From assembly GCA_017860675.1 (NCBI GenBank), contig JAGDMV010000005.1, positions 1-26,252 on the forward strand: a DNA stretch of 26,252 bases, given 5' to 3'. The notes under the pieces are model-generated. The model searched no databases. It was not told the DNA's origin and saw nothing but the letters and a program-made list of their open reading frames with translations. This document shows positions 15,120 through 20,431 of this stretch, piece by piece. The DNA is from Chloroflexota bacterium (GTDB lineage Bacteria > Chloroflexota > Limnocylindria > Limnocylindrales > CSP1-4). How positions within the stretch are numbered: the first letter of the stretch is position 1; every line of letters begins with the position of its first letter. A program made the translations under genes and the position numbers.

Positions 15120-16174
15120 GCAGCCCGCTCGAGATCACCAGCGAAGTGCTCCGGATCGCCTTCCGCGACCCGTTCCGGATCGCCCGCGACGTGAACGACG
15201 CCGTCGCGACGACGGTCCTGGTGGAGCTGCGCGACCCGGAGTCGGGCATCGTCGGCCTGGGCGAGGGCTTCCCCGACACCTACTACGGCGAGACGCCGGC
15301 CACGATGGCGGCCGTGTTCCCACTCCTGCTCGAGGCTGTTGGACGGCCCGACTGGACGCTCCATGGCCTGGCCGAGGCAGGCGCGCGGATGGACGACGCG
15401 CTGGGCAATCACGGGGCGGCCAAGTGCGCAGTCGACATCGCCCTCCACGACCTGGCGGCGAGGCGAGCCGGCCTTCCCCTCTACGAGTTCCTCGGCCTCC
15501 CGGCCCTGATCCCGCCGACCGACTTCAGCATCGGCATCGACGAGCCCGAGGTCGTCGCTGAGCGGGCCCGCCGGGCGGCACGCTTCCCGGCCCTCAAGAT
15601 CAAGGTGGGCGGGCCGTCCGACCTCGCCACCCTCGAGGCCGTGCGGGGCGTCTACGGCGGTCCCATCCGTGTCGACGCCAACACGGCCTGGACGCTGGAA
15701 GGTGCGCTGGCCATCCTGCCCGAGCTCGAGCGCCTCGGCGTGGAGCTGATCGAGCAGCCCTTCCCGGCCCGCCGCTACGACCTGTTGCGGGCCTTCCAGG
15801 AGCGCTCGTCACTGCCGATCGTTGCCGACGAGAGCGCCGTGGCGATCGCAGATCTCGACGCCCTCGTGGGCGTGACGGCCGGAGTCAACGTCAAGCTTGC
15901 CAAGTGCGGCGGCGTTGGCCCTGCCAGGCGGATGCTCCGGCGGGCCCGGGAGCTCGGCTTCCGCACCTTCATCGGCTGCATGGAGGAGACCTCGGTCGGG
16001 ATCGCCGCCTCGGCTGCGGTCGCCTCGCTGGCCGAGTGGCTGGATCTGGACGGCTGCCTGCTCCTGGCTGACGACCCGTTCGAGGGCCTGGAGCTGGACG
16101 AGGAGTGCCGCTGGCGGCTGGGCCCGGGGCCCGGGCTGGGTGTCGCACGGCGCGCGGGCGGGACTTCACGCTGA
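15116..16174 (+). CDS. Enolase-superfamily dipeptide epimerase / N-acetyl-D-Glu racemase (DgcA-like)
   Basis: A 352-aa muconate-lactonizing-type enolase-superfamily enzyme that abstracts an alpha proton and returns it on the other face. N-terminal capping domain 1-125; barrel with the KxK acid/base motif KIK at 161-163, metal ligands D187 (RVDANTAW), E213 (IEQPF) and D238 (VADES), and the opposite-face lysine in VKLAKCGG (259-266). ADDPF near 318-322 matches the DxD region that binds the substrate amino group in Ala-Glu epimerases. The ATG overlaps the DUF1611 stop (ATGA), with AGGAG seven bases upstream. On family grounds alone it is an L-Ala-D/L-Glu-type epimerase; the DUF1611 partner favours N-acetyl-D-glutamate. 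Both are D-glutamate chemistry, compatible with peptidoglycan recycling. Confidence 0.95.
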   Translation: MSSPLEITSEVLRIAFRDPFRIARDVNDAVATTVLVELRDPESGIVGLGEGFPDTYYGETPATMAAVFPLLLEAVGRPDWTLHGLAEAGARMDDALGNHGAAKCAVDIALHDLAARRAGLPLYEFLGLPALIPPTDFSIGIDEPEVVAERARRAARFPALKIKVGGPSDLATLEAVRGVYGGPIRVDANTAWTLEGALAILPELERLGVELIEQPFPARRYDLLRAFQERSSLPIVADESAVAIADLDALVGVTAGVNVKLAKCGGVGPARRMLRRARELGFRTFIGCMEETSVGIAASAAVASLAEWLDLDGCLLLADDPFEGLELDEECRWRLGPGPGLGVARRAGGTSR

Positions 16175-16175
16175 C

Positions 16176-16259
16176 TGTCCACCGACCTCGGCGCCGGCCT
16201 CCGCTCCGTCCACCGAACACCCGTTCCTGTGGATGAACTGGTGATCGAATCGGTGGACA
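16176..16259. repeat. Three GTCCACCGA motifs (two direct, one inverted)
   Basis: TGTCCACCGA at 16176-16185 and its perfect inverse TCGGTGGACA at 16250-16259 flank a third copy, GTCCACCGA, at 16208-16216. A related TGTGGATGA lies at 16229-16237. All fall in the noncoding gap after the epimerase stop. Possible operator sites for the next gene. Confidence 0.55.
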
Positions 16260-16440
16260 AGGCCCTTCCGGCCCGGGGTGCGGCGGCACTACCATTCGGC
16301 GGTCGCCTGCCACAGGGAGCGCGGGCGGCTCGCCGGGACCCCAGCCCCTGAGCCCGGCGACGTGAGCGCGGCCGGATTGCCCCAGCTGTCGCGGCCTGCT
16401 CGGTACCGCCCCCGGAGCACGCTCGTCGTGGAGGAGCGCC

Positions 16441-16920
16441 GTGTCCCCGTGCCCAGCTGAAGAGACCAAAGGCTCCAGCCTGTCTGCGCCGGAGGCCGCG
16501 AAGCCAGGGCCGGGGATGGACCCCGAAGCGACCGCCCCATCGCTGGCGTCGAGCGCGGAGGCGATCGAGTTCGTCCGCTTCTGCCGCTGCCGGCGGCGCG
16601 TCGGCTGGCCCGAGCTGTATGACGAGATGATCCTCGTCGCCTGCCGCGGACTGTTTCACGGCTACGGGTTCGAGGAGCTCGCCCGCTGCGGCATCGTGTT
16701 CAACCTGGCCGAGCTGCCGCAGCTCGCGCGCCTCGTTGGGCTGGTGGTCGCCGAGGAGCGGCCACCGCTGAAGGTCGGGATGGCCCGCCGCGGCAGGGCG
16801 GTCGTCGGCGGCGCCGGCGCGCGGCCGGACGAGACCGGTCGAAATGGCGGCATTGACGTGGCGGACGCGCCCGATCGCGCGCCAGCGCTCGCCGGGCTGC
16901 CGGCCCCGACGTCGGCCTAG
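16441..16920 (+). CDS. Small Cys-containing hypothetical protein
   Basis: A 159-aa protein I do not recognise. The start is a GTG with a strong GGAGGAG site four bases upstream, which makes it a real gene. Residues 1-40 and 118-159 are low-complexity Pro/Ala/Gly-rich tails. The core, about 42-105, looks folded: EFVRFCRCRRRVGWPELYDEM, followed by a helix with VACRGLFHGYGFEELARCGI and NLAELPQLARLVGLVV. Three of its four cysteines are close together (CRC and VAC), but no complete metal-binding pattern is evident. It ends in CTAG shared with the stop of the convergent 75-aa gene. Located after a gap with repeated GTCCACCGA sites that could regulate it. Soluble, no signal peptide. Confidence 0.7.
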   Translation: MSPCPAEETKGSSLSAPEAAKPGPGMDPEATAPSLASSAEAIEFVRFCRCRRRVGWPELYDEMILVACRGLFHGYGFEELARCGIVFNLAELPQLARLVGLVVAEERPPLKVGMARRGRAVVGGAGARPDETGRNGGIDVADAPDRAPALAGLPAPTSA

Positions 16921-17144
16921 GAGCGGATCCGCCGGCGCGCCATCTCGCCCTCGATCTGGCGCTCGGCATCCACGTAGCGATCGATCTGCTCGCGCAGGCG
17001 GTTCGCCTCGGGCGTATAGAGGTGGACCTGCTGCTGCAGGATGTACGCCAGGCGGCGGCTGGTCATCCGGACGTGATCGAGGTTCTTCATCAGCACCAGC
17101 GGATCCATCGCCGCCAGATCGTCCGGGTGATACATCAGCTCCAT
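16917..17144 (-). CDS. 75-aa helical hypothetical protein, probably leaderless
   Basis: Short, charged, Met-rich helical protein (MELMYHPDDLAAMDPLVLMK start; later LREQIDRYVDAERQIEGEM), no Cys, no membrane segment; the second half (45-75) could form a coiled coil. I recognise no family. The -10-like TACACT ends six bases before the ATG, so transcription would begin at the ATG itself and the mRNA would be leaderless; there is no Shine-Dalgarno sequence. Its first 10 bases overlap the end of the DNA methyltransferase gene, and its stop shares CTAG with the convergent gene. Protein-like composition, unlike the Arg/Pro-rich alternative frames, supports it as real. Confidence 0.72.
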   Translation of the reverse strand: MELMYHPDDLAAMDPLVLMKNLDHVRMTSRRLAYILQQQVHLYTPEANRLREQIDRYVDAERQIEGEMARRRIRS

Positions 17145-18688
17145 GGCCGGAGTGTAGCGGACGGCTGATGCCGGTCGGGGACGCTCGGCTCGCCGGCGGC
17201 CGGGCGCTGCGCGGGCCGAGGGATAGGCTCGGACCGCCTGGCGGCCGTGCGCGCGGACCTGTCAAGGCGTCTCGCCGGCAGCACGATCGCCGGCTGGGGT
17301 GGCCGCCGACCGCGGGGCGGCCACGACCAATCGACCGGCAGGTCTGCGCCGGCCAGGGCGCGACGCCGGCCGGCCTCGCTCGCCCCGAGAACGAGGATCC
17401 GGTCGGTCTTCGTCGCCTGCCCCGCTTCGTCGCCCCAGAGCCTGGTCATCTTCCGCCTCGCGGCCACCGGGTCAAGGGCGATCCCCGCCAGGCGGTAGCC
17501 CTCCGGCTCGGCTGCCGTCTCCCAGGCGGCCTCTGCCAGGCAGACGCCGCCCTGGAGTCGCTTGCCCCGGTCGGCCTCGACGTCGCCGATGACGAGGACG
17601 ACGACCGCATCATCGGCCAGGGCGACGCGCAGGTCGGCCAGTACCTCGCGCAGGAAGAGCAGGTATGGCTCGCGGCGGTGGGCGTCGTCCAGGGTGGCAT
17701 CGATCGCCGCGGCCGAGAAGCCCAGGAACCAGGCCCGCAGCCAGTTGTAGTAGCCGTACTTGACGACCCGCAGGTAGGGCGGAGAGGTGACCACCAGCCG
17801 CCCTCGCTCGGGCAGCGACAGGGCCCGAAGAGCGGCGTGCATCCGCGTTCCTGCGTCGCGCGCGTCGCCGAGGAGGGCGACGCCGCGGACCGGCGGGCGA
17901 GTGTCGCGGGCGAGGCGGTCCAGCTTCCGGCCCAGGCACTGGAAGGCGTCGCGCTCGGGAGAGGCGAACGCGGTCCGGCCGGCGAAGTCGCGGACGTAGC
18001 GGGGGGCCATGCTGAACGTGTTCGGCATGAGCTCGGAGAGGTAGCTCCGGCTCTTGCCGTGCAGGATGCCGGTCAGGGCTGCGGCGAGGAATCGGTCGGC
18101 CCGGTCGGCCAGCACCAGGCGCGAGCGCAGGAACAGGAGCTGGGCAAGGGTCCGCTGGTGGAAGGCGAGGGCGACATCGGGTGGGAGCGGTTCGTCGACC
18201 GCGCCGGCCCCGCCTCCACGGCCGGCCGCGGGCACCGGCGCCGCGCGATGATCGACCGCCGCGGCTGCCAGCGCCAGCCACTCGCCGGCCTCCAACGACC
18301 AGTCGATCCGCAGCCGGGCCAGGCGCGCCCGGGCCTCCTGATCGCTCGGAGGGTCGACCTTTGAGGCGGTGAGGACGTGGGCGAACGGGTTCAGGTCGTT
18401 GCCGACGCCGATCCGCCCTTCGGCGCAGGCCTGGAGCGGGGTGGTGCCGCGGCCGGAGAAGGGGTCGAGGACGGCATCGCCGGGCCGCGACCAGCGTGCG
18501 ACGAACGCATGTGCGAGCGCTGCCGGGAAGCAGGCCAGGTAGGAGCACATCGGGTGGAGGGCGTGGCCCCAGAGGCGGGGCTGGGCCTTCCAGTCGGGCG
18601 CGATCGCGATGGCGGGGAGGGGCGAGCCCGGCGAGACCAGGCCCAGGTCGAGCTGGCGGCGATCCTCGAGGCGCGGCGCGGCTGACAC
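17135..18688 (-). CDS. DNA methyltransferase (N4-cytosine/N6-adenine type)
   Basis: A DNA amino-methyltransferase-like protein of about 517 aa. HPMCSYLACFPAALAHAFV (45-63) leads into the SAM-binding motif I LDPFSGRGTT at 74-83, then a NDLNPFAHVLT segment. A long middle region (115-290) contains GKSRSYLSELMPNTFSMAPR, and the catalytic motif TSPPY is at 301-305. Motif I thus precedes the catalytic motif (alpha/gamma-type order). C-terminal 60 residues are Arg/Pro-rich and probably disordered. No restriction endonuclease is adjacent, so it is an orphan enzyme. I chose the GTG at 18688, with GGGAGG ten bases upstream and a TACGCT -10-like box further up; GTG/ATG starts at 18799/18796 would add about 37 residues upstream of that box. 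Confidence 0.85.
   Translation of the reverse strand: MSAAPRLEDRRQLDLGLVSPGSPLPAIAIAPDWKAQPRLWGHALHPMCSYLACFPAALAHAFVARWSRPGDAVLDPFSGRGTTPLQACAEGRIGVGNDLNPFAHVLTASKVDPPSDQEARARLARLRIDWSLEAGEWLALAAAAVDHRAAPVPAAGRGGGAGAVDEPLPPDVALAFHQRTLAQLLFLRSRLVLADRADRFLAAALTGILHGKSRSYLSELMPNTFSMAPRYVRDFAGRTAFASPERDAFQCLGRKLDRLARDTRPPVRGVALLGDARDAGTRMHAALRALSLPERGRLVVTSPPYLRVVKYGYYNWLRAWFLGFSAAAIDATLDDAHRREPYLLFLREVLADLRVALADDAVVVLVIGDVEADRGKRLQGGVCLAEAAWETAAEPEGYRLAGIALDPVAARRKMTRLWGDEAGQATKTDRILVLGASEAGRRRALAGADLPVDWSWPPRGRRPPQPAIVLPARRLDRSARTAARRSEPIPRPAQRPAAGEPSVPDRHQPSATLRPWS
17151..17156 (-). promoter_or_regulatory. -10 box giving a leaderless mRNA
   Basis: TACACT on the minus strand in GCTACACTCCGGCC-ATG context: six bases separate it from the ATG at 17144. 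It lies inside the last codons of the methyltransferase gene, so it would be an internal promoter. Confidence 0.5.
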
Positions 18689-18740
18689 GCCGGGGCATCC
18701 TCCCTCGCTGCGCGCGGCTCCCGGGTCGCGCGGGTCGCGA

Positions 18741-18746
18741 AGCGTA
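18741..18746 (-). promoter_or_regulatory. Candidate -10 box of the methyltransferase gene
   Basis: TACGCT in GTGGTACGCTTCG context on the minus strand, predicted start near 18734. If real, it rules out the upstream starts at 18796/18799 and supports GTG 18688. Confidence 0.35.
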
Positions 18747-18915
18747 CCACGCCGATTCGGCTGCGGGCTGCCCACCGGGAGTACCGGGCTCTTCATCACC
18801 CTCCGCCGGGCGGGGGCCCTCTTCAGGCTCGTACCGCCGGGCTGGGCCCCACTTCCGGCTCATGCCGGCAGGCCGGTGCCGCGTGCCGACGACGCCCGGC
18901 TGGTCGCCGCGAGGT

Positions 18916-19065
18916 CTAGCGGGCCGGCGTCGGGACGGTGGTCGGCCCGATCCAGCGGACCTCCCGCTCCGGTGCCGCTCGCAGCGCGGCACTGCTGCCG
19001 CAGGCAGCCACGACCAGACTGGCGAAGACGACCAGCCCTGCCAGACGCATGTTCCGAGTCCGCAT
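18916..19065 (-). CDS. 49-aa predicted lipoprotein
   Basis: A very short gene: ATG at 19065, TAG at 18916-18918. The product begins MRTRNMRLAGLVVFASLVVA and continues with ACGSS, giving an N-terminal basic region, a hydrophobic core and the lipobox VAAC with Cys at residue 22. After lipidation only about 28 residues would remain, ending in Pro/Thr-rich TTVPTPAR. AAGGGGGC lies seven or so bases upstream. A -10-like TACGGT occurs at 19146-19151 on the same strand. Its function is unknown; it could be a small envelope lipoprotein or the remnant of a longer one. Confidence 0.6.
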   Translation of the reverse strand: MRTRNMRLAGLVVFASLVVAACGSSAALRAAPEREVRWIGPTTVPTPAR

Positions 19066-19475
19066 TGGATGCCCCCTTCAGCCGCAGGCCAGCTTCGATC
19101 GCTATGGCTGATCAGCTCCGCCCGGCGTGCTCGCCGCCGACGCCGACCGTACGACCAGCTGCTGGTCCGCGGAAGTCGCGTGCGTCGTGATCAACCTGCG
19201 ACGTCCATCCACGCCCGCCGCTGACATGCGTCACGGAGGCATGCCGGGTGTCGCCTGCACCGGCGTGAGCGATCCGGCGACTTGTCCCGGGCCGATGGTC
19301 CAGCCGAGGCACGCTGGGCGGGCTGGCAGTCGACGGATGGGCGGCGGGCGCGGGCGGCAGTGGGGTACTCTCGCGACAGACGGTGGATCGCCCCGGGGAC
19401 GGGTCGCGACTGCCCGGGCGGAAACGGTTCGCCACTTCGCCTGGACCGGGGGTCGTGTGATCGTGGCATCGAACC
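19066..19475. other. 410-bp intergenic region between divergent genes
   Basis: No convincing gene on either strand; open frames here are Arg/Pro-rich. It holds the leader and possible promoter (TACGGT, 19146-19151, minus) of the small lipoprotein and a TACTCT box at 19366-19371 for the zinc-finger gene. No structured RNA recognised. Confidence 0.5.
19366..19371 (+). promoter_or_regulatory. Candidate -10 box of the zinc-finger gene
   Basis: TACTCT in GGGGTACTCTCG context, about 105 nt before the ATG at 19476. No good -35 is seen. Confidence 0.35.
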
Positions 19476-20336
19476 ATGTCGATTGAAGTCGGGTTCGTCC
19501 TGTTCGTGGCCCACCTGTACGGGCCGACGATCGCCTGGCTGGCGTACCGGGCCGTTCGGGGCCACAAGGGGCGTGCGGCCGGGATGGTGGGTGGCCCTCA
19601 GGTACCGGCGTCCGCGAGCCCGGAGTCAGCACAGCTGTCGCGCGCGGCCGGCGTTTCAGGCGGGTTCTGGATCTGCGGAACATGCCAGTCGCTGAACCGT
19701 GACGAGACTGGTCACTGCTACCGCTGCCGGACCGCGAAAGGGACCAGGACCACGGCCCCCGAGCAGCAGGAATCGATCGTGCCGCCGCCCGGGAATCTCG
19801 TGCCCGTCATGGCCGAGGACGCTCGCCAACCGCAGGCCGCGCTGGTCGCGGCCGCCGTGGCCGTCACGGTCAATCAAGGCGCGGCTCCTGTGCCGGAGCC
19901 TCGGGCCGCCGCGCCGGGATCTCCTGCCGCCGCGCCGGGATCTCCTGCCGCCGCGCCGGGATCTCCTGCCGCCGCGCCGGCCGCCATCGTCGGCAGAAGC
20001 GAAGCACCCGCGCCGGCTCCTCGGATTGACATGGCGCCTCCCGGGTCGCTGGGCGCTCCCGACCCCGTTCCGGCGATCGTTGTGGACGTACCCGTGTGCC
20101 CCTACCTCGGATTCCGGGATGATCCGTGGACCCGGTGCGACTTCGCGGATCCGCTGAACCATTGCCATGCATCCGCGCAGGCACACACCGAGGCCAAGGG
20201 GCGGTACGCCGGCGTCGGCCGTTCGAGGCGATCGAGGCCGATCGGCGCGGAGCACCAGCAGGCCTGGTGCCTGACTCCGGCCCACGGCCGCTGCGTCCAC
20301 TACCCGACGGCGTCAGCAGGCCCTCCGGGCCGGTAG
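19476..20336 (+). CDS. Membrane-anchored RanBP2-type zinc finger / CPYLG cysteine-motif protein
   Basis: A 286-aa protein of unknown function with three parts. Residues 5-27 are a hydrophobic segment (probable membrane anchor). Residues 63-90, FWICGTCQSLNRDETGHCYR and onward, match the RanBP2-type zinc finger W-x-C-x2-C-x3-N-x6-C-x2-C (W65, C67, C70, N74, C81, C84). Residues 144-170 are a Pro/Ala-rich linker with three AAAPGSP repeats. The C-terminus, 208-276, carries CPYLGFRDD, then C221, C230-H231, a QQAWCL segment with C265, and C273-V-H-Y; I recall this Cys pattern from LysM-containing proteins of Chloroflexota and Actinobacteria, but know no assigned role. The ATG has no clear ribosome site, though it is the only in-frame start before an upstream stop. 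Monocistronic; convergent with the acyltransferase gene. Confidence 0.8.
   Translation: MSIEVGFVLFVAHLYGPTIAWLAYRAVRGHKGRAAGMVGGPQVPASASPESAQLSRAAGVSGGFWICGTCQSLNRDETGHCYRCRTAKGTRTTAPEQQESIVPPPGNLVPVMAEDARQPQAALVAAAVAVTVNQGAAPVPEPRAAAPGSPAAAPGSPAAAPGSPAAAPAAIVGRSEAPAPAPRIDMAPPGSLGAPDPVPAIVVDVPVCPYLGFRDDPWTRCDFADPLNHCHASAQAHTEAKGRYAGVGRSRRSRPIGAEHQQAWCLTPAHGRCVHYPTASAGPPGR
19905..19980 (+). repeat. 21-bp tandem repeat (3.6 copies) coding AAAPGSP
   Basis: Three identical 21-bp units (19905-19925, 19926-19946, 19947-19967) and a 13-bp partial copy. The copies are base-identical, implying recent expansion. Encodes a flexible linker in the zinc-finger protein. Confidence 0.95.
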
Positions 20337-20370
20337 GGTCGGGCGCCGCGGAATCGTCGACGGCTGTCTG

Positions 20371-20419
20371 GCCGGCGTCGGCCGGTCCGTGCCGCCAGGC
20401 GGCGTGCCTCGACGCCGGC
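20371..20419. terminator. Nested hairpin between convergent genes
   Basis: Perfect 10-bp inverted repeat GCCGGCGTCG (20371-20380) / CGACGCCGGC (20410-20419), enclosing a second hairpin around GCCGCCAGGCGGC (20391-20403). It lies in the 95-bp gap between two convergent genes and would work in both directions. There is no U-tract, so intrinsic termination is only inferred. Confidence 0.5.
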
Positions 20420-20431
20420 GGTCCAGCGGGG

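Noticed and set aside
16174..16260. DnaA boxes or replication origin
   Set aside because: GTCCACC and TGTGGATGA resemble DnaA boxes, but each has mismatches, there is no AT-rich unwinding region and no dnaA, dnaN or gidA nearby.
15775..17265. Minus-strand open frame of nearly 500 codons
   Set aside because: Antisense to the epimerase and the 159-aa gene and overlaps the better-supported 75-aa gene; no motif.
17135..18688. Restriction-modification or BREX/DISARM-like defence system
   Set aside because: Only one methyltransferase is present; no endonuclease, helicase or other defence gene adjoins it.
18688..18799. N-terminal extension of the methyltransferase (starts at 18796/18799)
   Set aside because: Residues are low-complexity Pro/Arg-rich and overlap a candidate -10 box; GTG 18688 has a good ribosome site. 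Not excluded completely.
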